Positions 24,757 to 35,950 of a DNA stretch of 64,000 nt are shown here, in pieces (the first letter of the stretch is position 1; the number at the start of each line of letters is the position of its first letter). The position numbers were made by a program, and so were the translations under genes. The notes under the pieces are model-generated. The model did no database searches, was not told the DNA's origin, and saw nothing but the letters and a program-made list of their open reading frames with translations. Source of the stretch: Cinclus cinclus (lineage: Eukaryota > Chordata > Aves > Passeriformes > Cinclidae); NCBI RefSeq assembly GCF_963662255.1, contig NC_085050.1:23298131-23362130 (forward strand), written 5' to 3'.

Positions 24757-26408
24757 ATTTTCATGAAGTGGCTTTGTTGTTCACTGATTTCAAGTGTCAA
24801 CTACTTTAAATTTGCAAACAAAAGACAGGATGAAGGAATGCCTTTAACATCATTATCAATCTGTTCTTTTCTTCTTCCCAAGAGACCACAGCTGATATCC
24901 AGGACATAGTGTAAGATGGTTTGTTGTGCTGACCTGCAGTAGTTACAAGATTTCACAGTAAGCTCCCTGCACATGAGAGTCCTTGTCTATCAGTGCTTCT
25001 GTTGTCATGCAAGCTGGACAAGCCCCTTTTTCTTTTTTCTTCAACAGACACAAAACCCCTTGTTATTCCCTTCTGGCAGAGCCATACTTCTCCTTTCTTC
25101 ATCCAGCAACAGGCCAGCCAATTTCTTCATTTTCTCCTCACATTTCCCCCAGAAATACCAAAGCTTTACTAGCATGTAAAGAGAGTGCAGTGACAATAGA
25201 CTTGATCCAGAACTTAGATGCTCAGCAGCTCCTTAAGGTGTATATTCTGCCCTTTCCCTGAAAAGGTTTAATTCCAGAAGTTGGAGACTGCTGACATAAA
25301 GAGGTATTTGGGAGGTGGCTTGTGCCTTTCTCTCAGTAACCCATAAGCCTGAGTAAGTGCATCTCTACTACTGCAAAAGTACTACTGAGTCAATGTCTTG
25401 ATATCCTTTCAACTGACTGACATTTCTGTGCTCTCCTTGTTTACTGCTACTCTCCTCCAGCTTAAAAGTGGCTGGTGCTCCAGAGCTGATCTGAAGCAGC
25501 CTTTTATTTTGTTTCACAAGAAACTCATCCTGTCTAAGGCAAGCTCTTCCAGCAGTCCCAGAGCTCAGGGAGAGATAAATTCTTTTTGGTTGCTATTGTG
25601 TGGTGTTGAGCATTCAGAAACAAATCTAAGGCTAGGCTTTACTAAGTTGTTACTGAAGAAACTGCAGACTGCAGGGGAGAAGGAGACTGGGGTTACCCCA
25701 GGATGGCCTGGCACAACACAGTGCTTGGAACTAGAGTGTTGTACTAGAGAGTGTATTACAAGAGTCAAGTGCTGCTATTTATGTCTCTCACAACCAATAG
25801 TTTAAAATCACACAGCTCATCTTGTTTCATTTTGTGTCTGTTAATCTGAGGAAAGCATTCTCTGGATGAAAATGTAAATAGGTATGCAAGTCCAAATCAC
25901 AGATCATCCAAGTACTACATGAGAATTAAAATTCATTATTATCAGCTATTACATGTATTATGCTAAATCATTACACAGAATGAAGTCCTCTTGAAATATG
26001 TATTTTGCATCTCTAGATAAAAGCACTAATCCTAAGAATGCTTAAGTCAACAAAACAAAGAGGAAGGAAGCAGGGATTGTTCTCTTCTACAGGACTAGGA
26101 AGATAGATTATTCCTGCCTACAGAGGAAAAAGGATAGATTGCTAACATCACTAAAGAAAGCATTTGAGGGAAAGGAGACAGATGCTGGTTGCCCATGTGC
26201 CAGTATACTGTCTTTCTTATGCATTGAGACAAGCCTTGCAAGCTTTCATATCTTTCATAACCAGATAGTATATAATTTCATTGGAAACTAAGAGACCCTT
26301 GTCGACAATGATGTCCCTCCTACCTTTCTTTGTGAAAAGAGGAAGAAATCACTGTTTGTCCTACTTCTACCATGAAACAGCTGCTTCTGATAGATACTCC
26401 AAAGGCAG

Positions 26409-26438
26409 CATGGCATGGCATCAACATTACTCTGTCCA
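26409..26438 (+). repeat. Copy 1 of a 30-nt exact repeat
   Basis: A segment starting 'atggcatggcatcaacatta' and ending 'ctctgtccacca' recurs identically at about 27702-27731. The flanks do not match, so these are two islands of a shared repeat or a short duplication. Confidence 0.8.
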
Positions 26439-27439
26439 CCATCAGTGTTGGGTGGACATGATCTTGCAGAGGAGTGAAGTGAAGAATCATCAGCATCCTG
26501 TCAGATCTGTAATCGAGAAAACCATGGCTGCACTCTTTAGAATTGAGACTTTCAAGGCAAGCTTTCAAAGCTACCTTTCAGCAGTTTAACACTTCCACCT
26601 ACAGACATCCAGAAGAGCTCTTGCATTTGGTAGAACATGTTCTTTACCTGCTGGTGGACTTGGCTGTGGTTCAGAGCAATTGCAGAGTCACTGCTAGCAG
26701 TCAATACACACGAAGGCAGTCCTTGGCAGAGCAGTCCCTTTCATCAGCCTGACACTTTTATCTACATTGCTTCTGTTACCCCTTTCCAGCTGGTCTTCAT
26801 CTCAGGTCAGACCCAGAGCTAACATCCTTCAATATGTCTCCACTTCAGAAGCCCTTAATTATTGCATCTCCTAGCCAAAACCTATGCTTGATGTGTACAA
26901 GGGAATACAAGAACATAATTCTTCCAACCTTTACAATAAGTAAAGAAAGATTTTTGTGCTTTTTTTCTCCATTCCAAACTCAGCTCTGAGATGCTTTGAA
27001 TTTCTTTCATTTTCAAGTCCCCTGCTTGACAGTTGTGATGTTTCAGCCCAGAGCTCCTGGCCTGTGGACCCGGAGAGCAGCAGCTGACAACCAGGGGTCG
27101 AGTAGCGACTGGACTTAGACTTCCCCACATGCTGGGCTGCATGACTTGCAGTCACCAAGACTCCTCACGCAAGTATTTAAATTAACCTGGGTCCAATTCA
27201 GAAACAGATGTCTGTCTTCCGGCTCAAAATCTTTCATGGACCCAGGCACTCTATAAAAGCACTCAATTGCTTGGCCTATTGATCCCTCTGATCTTCTATT
27301 TAAAGGCTGGGGCACTCTCATGCAGGAATTGCTGCTGTGCTCCAGACAATTTACCAGAAGAGAAGGGGGGATGTTATAGCCTTACACAGACCCCTGATAC
27401 CCACTGTTCCTGCAGTGGCCTCAGATACATTTTATGTTT

Positions 27440-27560
27440 GATATCTTGTGACACAGTGTACAGGTTCTGGCTGGGATGAAGTTAGTTTTCTCCATAGCAC
27501 CTGTCACAATGCTGTGTTTTGGATCTGTGTTAGGATCAGGATTTAGAACAGCATAATCCT
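27440..27560 (+). mobile_element. Probable endogenous-retrovirus LTR fragment
   Basis: 'ttctggctgggatgaagtta', 'gttttctccatagcacctgt' and 'caatgctgtgttttggat' match the 5' part of a common avian ERVL-type LTR from general knowledge of bird repeats. No internal retroviral coding region is associated. The boundaries are approximate. Confidence 0.55.
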
Positions 27561-27701
27561 ACTATTCCAGGGAAACATTTGTTCCCTCTCTGGGCCACAG
27601 CTTCATCCCAAAGCTGCTTTTAGAGCTAGGGCTGAGACCCATGAAGTTTCCAGCTTCAGGGACAATCTCTCAGCAGGAGGCATGCCAAAGGGAGGAATAT
27701 G

Positions 27702-27731
27702 GCATGGCATCAACATTACTCTGTCCACCAT
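27702..27731 (+). repeat. Copy 2 of a 30-nt exact repeat
   Basis: Identical to the segment at about 26409-26438, 1.3 kb upstream. This copy lies shortly after LTR-like sequence. Confidence 0.8.
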
Positions 27732-29218
27732 GCAAGGATGCTGTATTTGTGTGTAAATCAATCCCTCTCAAGCACACTGCTATGGTAAAACTGCAGGGTT
27801 TACCTCAGCCAGGATTTAGTCTCAAGCAGGATTTACCCCCAAGCCAGCGGAGGTACTTACAGTAAGTCAGCACAGTAATCTCAAACACCTTCTACTCCAT
27901 GTAGTAAATCCTATGGCTCCAGCACCTGCATAACCATGTACCTGCATCCTGCTGCCCTGGGCAGCCAGCTATGGACAATTGTTTGTTTTGAAGGTAGGGA
28001 TTAGGGAATTAAGGAGGTTTCCAGGAACAGGTTTGGAAATCTTCTTTTGGGAAGTGGGTCATTATATGAAAATGAAGAAAACCACGGGTCTGAGACGTTT
28101 GCTAGGCAGGTGAGGATACTGCAGAAGATGTGGACTCGGACTGCCTCATAGCCTGGATTTTGGCAGGACAATAGGAAAATTATTTTCTAAAGAATAGTAT
28201 ACAGCCTCAGGTTCCATTTCAGGGGCTCTGCATTGTCTAAGGCCAGCTTTGCCTCCTTCGTTACTCTACTTGTTATAGGTGCTGCTGTTTGGAGATCCTC
28301 TGAAATCAGGAACAGGCCTTAATTATGGGTCTAGTTCTTATGTAAACCTTCATCTGGAATATGGTGAAGATGTAAATACTGACACCAAGTCCTATATCTA
28401 AGAGAAAGCAATCTGCCAAAAGATCATATATGTAGCAAAGATTCCTCTGTCCACACTTTCTAGATTAGACAGCTGAGCAAAACCTTAACACTGTTAAGTG
28501 TTTAACACCACAAGTACTATTATTACATTTGGGCAGTACAGAAAGTTCACACTTTTCCAAGTGAGTATTTATTTTATTGCAGAAATGGTTATGAATTGGC
28601 ATAAATATGTTAGGCACATCTATTTTCTTCTCTGAAGAAAGATGGTTCAGAGACCATCTTTGCAATAAGGTGGATGGAGACTGCATGACACAGCACTCAC
28701 TTCTTATGTGACGTTCTGCAGACAGTAGCAGTTTTAGAAGTTTGATATTGTTAAACTTACTGTTTATTTTAAAATCAGTGTATTGATAGATTTGTCAGAT
28801 TCTTCCATAGAAACAGTTCTGCTATCATTTCCTGCATGCTGTACATGGCATGCAGAGCCTGAAATTACACTTGCACAACTGTTTGCAGTCTCCTTCAACA
28901 GCCTAGACACAGAAGCCATCCCAGGGATGACTAACCTAGGGATCTAAGCACTGCCATTGCTGAGGCAGGCTGAAGTTACAACCACCATTTGCTGCTGCAC
29001 CAATCAGAAATAGGATTTTCTTGCCTTTTTTAGCCTTCTCCTTTGTAGGCTGCAAGATGAGTGTTTTGCTGTCCTCTCAGAGGAGCTGCATGCAGACTCT
29101 CCTACATATCTGTCAGGGACCATTAGCATTAGACTTATTCATTCAAGTTGCTTTGATATCCTTGCATTTTACAGTGCATTAAGAGTTCATCATAAAAGGG
29201 AAGATAGTCAAATATACC

Positions 29219-29292
29219 ATAAATTTTAACTTAATTTAATTTCTAATTAATTAAATTAATTTAATTTAAATTTTTAAAATTAAAATTTAAAA
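29219..29292. repeat. AT-only low-complexity, partly palindromic tract
   Basis: About 75 nt almost entirely of A and T, built from TTAATTTAATT and AATTAATTAA units that can fold on themselves. It has no sign of function beyond composition. Confidence 0.85.
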
Positions 29293-29456
29293 TGTTAATT
29301 TGGGGGCAATTTTAGCTTGCTTATAGGCATCAAAGACTGATTTCAGCTACAGTAAAGGGGGAAAAAAAGCAGAAATCAATGATACTTTCATTTACTGAAA
29401 ACTTTCCCTCATCCTCCCCAGAAATCTTTGGTTTTGAACAGTGTGTACTACTCTTC

Positions 29457-29490
29457 CTTTTACTGTGATAGACATTTTACTGTGATAGAC
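29457..29490. repeat. 17-nt tandem duplication
   Basis: 'ttttactgtgatagac' occurs twice in succession immediately before a minus-strand CR1 terminus. Confidence 0.9.
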
Positions 29491-29690
29491 TAAATCATAG
29501 CATCATGGAGTACTTCAGGAAAGGTTCTCAGGATATCTCTAGACCAGACTCCTGCTCCAGGCATGATCAGCTGAAAGATCAGACAAGGTTGCTCAAGGCT
29601 TTATCCTGTCTGGAAACATCCCAGCTTTGGCCACAAAATACAAAGCCTGCCTTGCTATCCTGATTTTCTTTCACTAAGTCTTGTTATAGG
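29491..29690 (-). mobile_element. CR1 LINE 3' fragment
   Basis: The reverse complement of a CR1 3' end, read on the plus strand as 'aaatcatagcatcatggagt', 'aaggttctcaggatatctct', 'ccagactcctgctccaggca' and 'aaggttgctcaaggctttat'. It is diverged. Confidence 0.8.
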
Positions 29691-30865
29691 TAGAACTAGT
29701 GTGAGACTGCATCTTGAACCTTTTATGGCCATATTTCAAAGATTAACTCTAGGCTTTTTTACCAAGGAGTTCATGGTAAACTGAGTAATATTGATTAATA
29801 GGTCTCAGTTCAAAAATGCACATGTGCAACCACCTGATGTGAATGATTCCCCACTAAATTACAGTGCAATAGATGTAAAGTTAATTTAAATGTGCTTGAA
29901 ATCAGGCAGGCACTTAGAAATTTTGCTGCGCTGGGGCCCAAATCGCTCTGAAACATGGTGAAAAACCAAACGAAGAAAGTCATCAAAACCAAACAGACTG
30001 CAGACATTCAGCTGACTCTTTTGTTCAGTATTTGCATTGTTTGAAAGACAACTGTGAAGCATCTCGCTTATCCACAAGGCTCCCATCAGGCTGTTCACCA
30101 GTAAAATCTGAAAAGCTGTTGGGAATCCACGTGATCTCTAGTATTTGGAGCAGGTTGGTTTTGTTTCCTTGTTCAGACATGTTCTAGTCCAAAGACATTG
30201 TGCACAGAAACTGTCAGGTCATGAATAAAAGATAAAAAGCCCGCTATTTTTTAACCAGCTTCACTGGACCGGTTCAGGGGTTGGTCCAAACGCAGAGATA
30301 CAATCAGCACACGGGAAGACTTTCATGTCGGATTAATCATGTTGGAAATTTCAAAATAAGTGTTTCACGATTTTGTTGAGTATCAAAACCATTGCATACC
30401 TTCCGCAACATACACAGAACAGGGTCTGACGCTCAGGAGCGGCTAGGCACATAAATGTAAGACACGGGCACTCGGATGCGCGGAGCCCAGGGGCTGAGCG
30501 GATGGTGGAGGAGAAACCTGTTGCCCTGGGTGATGCCGGCCGCTTGCCCACGCTGCCGGCCGGCTTCCAGCCGGCTTCCAGCACTTTCTCCACTCCAACG
30601 TCAGGGGGCCGGGGTCCCCTCTCCAGCCGAGGCGGTGTGACCGGGCCCCGCGCCGCCCCCCCCCCCCCGCGCGCTTCGGCCGTGCCCTGCTCCTCCCTCT
30701 CCCCCCGCGCCGCGCGGAGTGGGCCAGCCCGCCCCTATATAAGAGCCGGGTGGGCGGCTCCGCGCCCCAGCGTCGCCAGTGGCTCGGCAGCGGAACTGCC
30801 GCGGGGGACATCGTCGTGCGTGGGGCACAGCCTGCCTTCTGACCGGCTCCCGCCGCGCTGCAGCC

Positions 30866-33800
30866 ATGGCCTGGCAGCCGATGGAGATCAACCCCGAGGT
30901 GCGCGAGGGGCGGCGGGGACGGGGCGGGGGCTGCGGGGCGGGTGGTGGGACGCCGTCTCTCACGCTTTTCACCCCCCCCTCCCCCCCGCATTGTCTTCCA
31001 GATGCTGAACAAAGTGAGTTGCCGCCGCCGGACGACAGCCGCGGGCGGAGGGCGCCGCCCCTTCCCCCTCCATCCCTAGGCATCCCTCCCTGCCGGGGAG
31101 CGCCAGCCGCGGTAGCGGTACCGCTGCGCGGGGCGCGGCCGCACCTGCGGAGCGGAGCCTCCCTCCATCCCTCGGCATCCCGCCCTGCCGGGGCGCGGAG
31201 CGGAGCCTCCCTCCATCCCTCGGCATCCCGCCCCGCCGGGGCGCGGAGCGGAGCCTCCCTCCATCCCTCGGCATCCCGCCCCGCCGGGGCGCGGAGCGGA
31301 GCCTCCCTCCATCCCTCGGCATCCCGCCCCGCCGGGGCGCGGAGCGGAGCCTCCCTCCATCCCTCGGCATCCCGCCCCGCCGGGGCGCGGCCGCACCTGC
31401 GGAGCGGCGCTGAGCCGGGGCGGGCGCGGCCGGCAGGTGGCGCGGCGGGGCCGCGCGTTGTGCTGTGTCACCGGGCGCGGCGGGGCCGGCGCGGCCGCAT
31501 CCCGCGGGGACGGGCGTGTCGCGGCCGGGCCACCCGCTCTCTGTGCCCCGTGCAGGTGCTGTCCCGCCTCGGGGTGGGTCCTGGCTGGCGCTTCGTGGAC
31601 GTGCTGGGCTTCGAGGATGAGACACTGCGCGCCGTGCCCACCCCGGCCTGCGCACTGCTCCTGCTGTTCCCGCTCACTGAGCAGGTGGGTGTCCCCGGCC
31701 GCGCAGGGGGTGTAGCGCTGGCCGCTGTCTGGAGCGCGGCTGTCATCCAACTAAACGTCAGATGGTTGGGCGTGGATGGGGCTTGGCGCCGGCACGGTGT
31801 CGTGCTTGGTCCCAGCCTCCAAATAGCCTCAATTGAGCTGAGCAACCAAGCAAGGGCTCTCATTCCATCCCAGTGTTCTGTGAGATTTTGCTTTGTATAT
31901 CAGACTGAGGGAGAAAAACCCATGAGTGATCTTGAGTGTGAGGAATAGCAATTCCATCACCATGCTGAATCATTGGATCTGGAGAGGCCTACATTACTTC
32001 TTTAATAATATTAATATAGTCAATCAACTCGATGCTAAGGAAGTGACTAAGGAGATGAAATCAAATTCAGTTAACAGGTTCTTGAAAAGGATTATGATCT
32101 TCCAGTAGTGATGGATTTTACAGTTGTTTATACATTGTTCTGGTGGGGAGGGGCTCATGAAAGCAAATAATTCTAAAAGGCCTATTGTAGAGACATGCTG
32201 AGTAGCCTTGTTCAATGGACTGAAGCAACTGCGAGAGGATGTAAAACAGCCTATCCATTTTATTATTTCCCACTCCAAGCTATTTCCAGTGTATGGCACA
32301 GATGGAGAAGCTAAGAGCAGTACCTTTGGATATGACTGAATCATGCAGGTAGTCTGTGAAGTGTTAGCCTGAATCCAGTTTAGACATGTGGTGCTTTACT
32401 GGTGCTACAAAGATTACTTTGTGAGTAAATCTTGGTCCAGTCCTGATTCTGATTCTTCTGAACAACAATTTACTTGTCCAGTGCACAATACAAAGACAGG
32501 ACTGTGATGAAATGCCTAAAACAGTTACATGTTTACAGCATGAAAACTTCAGGAAGCAACAGACTGAGAAAATAAAGGACCAGGAGATCAGTTCCAAAGT
32601 GTATTTCCTGAAGCAGACTGTCAGTAACTCCTGTGGGACAATTGGTCTGATACATGCAGTTGCTAATAACAAAGACAAATTGAAACTTGGTGAGTATGAA
32701 TGTTCTGAGGTGCTTGAAGTTCCTTTTTTTGAACAGATTGAATGGGTATGGGCTATTGGGAGACAGATGGGGCATTCAAGCAAGCCAAGTTAAAGTATGC
32801 TGTACTGTTTCACTTGGTAAGTGGGTCTTCCAGCTCTTGGAGAGGGGCATGTGGGCTGCCTGAAACACAGAAGGGAATGTGCTTTGACTCCTGTCTGCTA
32901 GCTGCAGCGGTATTGTCCTAGTAAGTGGTGCCAGAGGGAAAGGGCACTTAGCAGGGCTGACCAAAGTCTGTCTGTAATTAGGAAGTGCTGTGTTCAGAAG
33001 TAGTTATTGACATTAAGCTTGATTTCAATAGATGAGGTGGAGTTCTTCATTCTAGTTATGTCTAATGTAAATTGATGTGCTCAGAGTAGCCTGTAAATCA
33101 GTATAAAACATGTTTTCTTTTTGCTGGGGAAGTTGTGTAGATAAGGGTTTGTAATGAAAATTTCCCTACCAAGGTAATAGTTTTGATGGCTTCTTTACTA
33201 CAGAAAAAGATTCTTTTGTTGCTCAGAGAATAGAGCTGCCAAATACAAGTACCATTATTCTAAGAGAACTTGAAGCCTTTCTGTGGTGTGGGATTCCTTT
33301 GTATAAAAAGGAAAATGTGGAAATCAACATGAGCATTTAAGCATAGTTCTGCTTTTATCCTTCTTTAAAAGGTTTCACTGGAATAACACACTCTTGATGA
33401 GTGAAGGAATGATGCAGCACATCTTTCATGTGCTAGACCTCAGTGCATCTTAATACTGCTCTACTAATTTATGTTCTGGAAAACCAAAGTAAGCCTGTCA
33501 TGAGCAAGCACTGAAGGCAGTGAGACAGTTTCATCTACCTATATTCTGTTACTTATGTGTCCTTACAGCTGGCACATTTCTTGAATTTCTTCAAAATAGG
33601 ATTGAACATTTCTGCCGAATGTGCAGTGGGGAAATCAGAAAAGCTAAATACCATTTGAAAATTATTTTCAAAACAAGCATCCAGAGTACACTGAAGGACT
33701 CTTCTCTGAAACAACTCTGTTTTTTTGTGTAGATTGTTACTAATACCTTCTGGATAAATAGCTTACTTTAAGTGGTAGTTATAATATGCTTATGTTGGAG

Positions 33801-35355
33801 ATAGATACAGGCTGAATGCAATGGCTTGTAGTTAGTGCAAAAAGCACTGATTAGTGTGGGCTGCATCTGAACTGTGACTGATGTTTTGTCTATACTGAAT
33901 AAAATGTTTGATCCTCTTGTGCAGAGGAGGGGTCTGCCCTGAAGAAGTTTCTTGATGAAACAGCTGATTTGTCTCCTGAAGAAAGAGCTAAGCATTTGGC
34001 AAATAATAAGGTATATGAGCTACCATGAACTGCTGACAGTTATCAGCCCTTAAAGATGTAGTAACCTGTACCTGCTTTCTCTTAAGGCTATCCAAGAAGT
34101 CCACAATTCTGTTGCACAAGAAGGACAATGTCGGGTAAGATATGAACATGTGAAATCTTGGGAAAAGTGTTTGATAAAGGTGGTAGAGCACCACTTATCT
34201 TTTGCCTGTCAGATAGCTTTTATAGTTCATGAAGAAGGAGAAATGAGTGACTCATGGCTGAATGCTTGTTCAAGATTTCTTCCCCAAACATGGATTAAAA
34301 ATTTGGATCAAGACCCAGTCATAAAATATATTAGGATTTCTGGTGCTTGACCTTGTAGAAGTCTTGCCACAGACCTCTTCTGCTGAGCTTAAGTTTTCAA
34401 TCATTTGCTTTCTTGCTGAAGTTTCCTATGTTCTATAGACACGAACTGGGTTTGCAGTACTAGCTTCAATCTAACAAATATATCTGATGGTGTCTCCTAA
34501 GGTTGAGGACAACAGCGTGAACTTCCATTTCATCCTTTTTGTCAATGTGGATGGACACCTGTATGAATTGGGTAAGGTCCTGTGAACTATGCAGTTGGAC
34601 TGGGCCTACTTCATGCTGCACAGCAGTGTTGGAGGCTCAAGCAAGATACTTTGTTGGAATTAAAAACTGTTTGCTGAGGCTCTCAGAGCCAAAACACAAT
34701 CTGTATCCTCATCTGAAGATTTTAACTGATGCTGGGTTACACTGAAGGCCTAAAGCACTAGTGTAGCTGAGAACAGTTTTTTCCATCTCATTCACACTAC
34801 TGACAATTTGTCTGACTTGCCAAGTGTCATCGTACGTGTACCCATTTGGGTCCACTATGCTCAGTTTTGCTAATTCAGAAGTGTTTCTTTCACAGATGGC
34901 CGTATGCCATTTCCTGTAAACCATGGCACAAGCTCGGATGACTTGCTGTTGAAGGTAAGTCTTCCCCTTTGCTGTTTGTTTCCCTGAAAACAAGGCTTAT
35001 AAAAAGCCTTATAAAGAGGTGAGAAGTCTGCATGTGGTGTATAGTGGCTGTACCTGCATACAGTACAAGTCTGTGCTTAAATCTGCTAAGTTTATGACTA
35101 CTAAAGGTATCGTCCCTAAGAGCTAGATACCTGTTCAGTGTATTTATTAGCTGTTGTTATAAGATTATATAACTTAGGTAGTGGGACTCAGAGAGGAACT
35201 GCCAAGACTTGTTCTCTACAGGAATTGTATTTGGTTAATCTAAGCAGCTGTATTTTTTCATCCCCAAGGATTCTGCCAAGATCTGCAGACAATTTACAGA
35301 ACGTGAAAAAGGAGAAGTTCGTTTTTCTGCTGTGGCTTTCTGCAAGTCTGCTTAA
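30866..35355 (+). CDS. UCHL1: Ubiquitin C-terminal hydrolase L1, nine exons, complete
   Basis: A cytosolic neuronal deubiquitinase (peptidase family C12) that cleaves small adducts from the ubiquitin C-terminus and binds monoubiquitin. Coding exons: 30866-30898, 31002-31013, 31556-31684, 32539-32689, 33925-34010, 34087-34134, 34502-34571, 34896-34954 and 35269-35355. All introns are GT-AG, and the frame is kept at every junction, giving 224 residues. The start is [11 protein letters not shown], matching the known N-terminus. The active site is intact: Gln84 (32614-32616), Cys90 in [12 protein letters not shown] (32632-32634), His162 in NFHF (34526-34528), and Asp177 with its codon split between exons 7 and 8. 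Human UCHL1 has 223 residues; the extra one here lies in VEDNSVNF (exon 7 start), which shifts the His/Asp numbering by one. The C-terminus CKSA keeps the cysteine tetrapeptide. Confidence 0.98.
31002..31013 (+). CDS. UCHL1: UCHL1 exon 2, a 12-nt microexon
   Basis: Encodes only Met-Leu-Asn-Lys. The acceptor is ttgtcttccag and the donor AAA|GTGAGT. Both flanking junctions are phase 0, so skipping would delete four residues without a frameshift. The peptide context (MEINPE-MLNK-VLSRLG) matches the conserved UCHL1 N-terminus, so the microexon is needed to restore it. Confidence 0.95.
31149..31388. repeat. 48-bp minisatellite, five units, UCHL1 intron 2
   Basis: Five consecutive 48-bp units start at 31149, 31197, 31245, 31293 and 31341. 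They are almost identical: the first has ccctgcc where the others have ccccgcc. A degenerate partial unit sits upstream at about 31067-31103. The block 'gcggccgcacctgcggagcg' flanks the array on both sides. Because 48 is a multiple of 3, long open frames with a 16-residue period arise on both strands; they are not genes. Confidence 0.95.
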
Positions 35356-35668
35356 GACTCTGAAGAGATGCAAGGAAAACAGTTTAATAGCACACCAGTA
35401 AATGCAGTTTAAACTCCAGTGCTTCAGTACTTGTTAAACACAGCTGTTCTGGTAACTTAAATTATTTCCACCTTTCGCTATACACAGAAGCAACATCAGC
35501 TGAGCTTATGCTAAGGGATGAGCTCAAGTTTTAATGTGAATGGTTTGGACACATCTGATATCTTTAGACTCTTTTTTCACATGTTAAGTAGAAAATGCTT
35601 AACAGGGCTTGTTTGATCTGTGTTATGTTAATTGAGTTGTTGGTTGATATTTCCTTGTCCTTAATGAG

Positions 35669-35674
35669 AATAAA
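35669..35674 (+). terminator. UCHL1: UCHL1 poly(A) signal
   Basis: AATAAA lies about 314 nt after the stop codon, followed by GT/T-rich sequence within 30 nt. It is the first canonical signal after the stop, so the 3' UTR would end near 35690. Confidence 0.75.
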
Positions 35675-35829
35675 CTGTTCTGCTGGAAGACTAAATGGAC
35701 TAAAGTGATGACTAATGTTCTCTAAGAGGAGTTGTGTGGAATCCTCTGTAAGCCTTCTTTTCGAAAGACCTCAAAACTCTCCTCTGAGCAAAAAGTTAAG
35801 TTAACCTCAGGGTAGCAGGGCAATTGCTC

Positions 35830-35950
35830 TTTCTAGTGTCTTGGAGGCCTTCAAGGATGGAGAGACACTGGTCTGTGTAACACGTTGCAGTGCTGCACAC
35901 TGCACTGCCCTTCTGGTAAGCTTTTCCTAATGTCCAGTCTGAAACTCATA
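35830..35950 (-). mobile_element. Diverged CR1 LINE fragment
   Basis: 'ccttcaaggatggagagaca', 'cagtgctgcacactgcac' and 'cttttcctaatgtccagtct' resemble the reverse complement of the CR1 3' region. It is old and partly deleted. Confidence 0.6.

Larger units (their letters stand above)
22724..29218. other. Intergenic sequence without recognised genes
   Basis: The repeats listed separately account for part of it. Remaining open frames are at most 142 codons (23227-23655, minus) and show neither splice context nor recognisable domains. Confidence 0.5.
30460..31740 (+). promoter_or_regulatory. UCHL1: UCHL1 CpG island and TATA-containing promoter
   Basis: This GC- and CpG-rich block covers the promoter, exon 1, exon 2 and exon 3. 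A TATA box (TATATAAG, 30736-30743) lies about 120 nt before the start codon, so transcription should begin near 30766-30772 with a 5' UTR of about 95 nt. A run of 13 C (30656-30668) and GC-rich boxes lie just upstream. A short duplication of 'ccggcttccag' lies at about 30556-30580. Confidence 0.8.

Noticed and set aside
30779..31948. 389-codon plus-strand open frame over the UCHL1 promoter-exon 3 region, and 224-228-codon frames on the opposite strand
   Set aside because: They run through introns and the 48-bp minisatellite. The 16-residue periodicity comes from the repeat, and only the UCHL1 exon pieces match a known protein.
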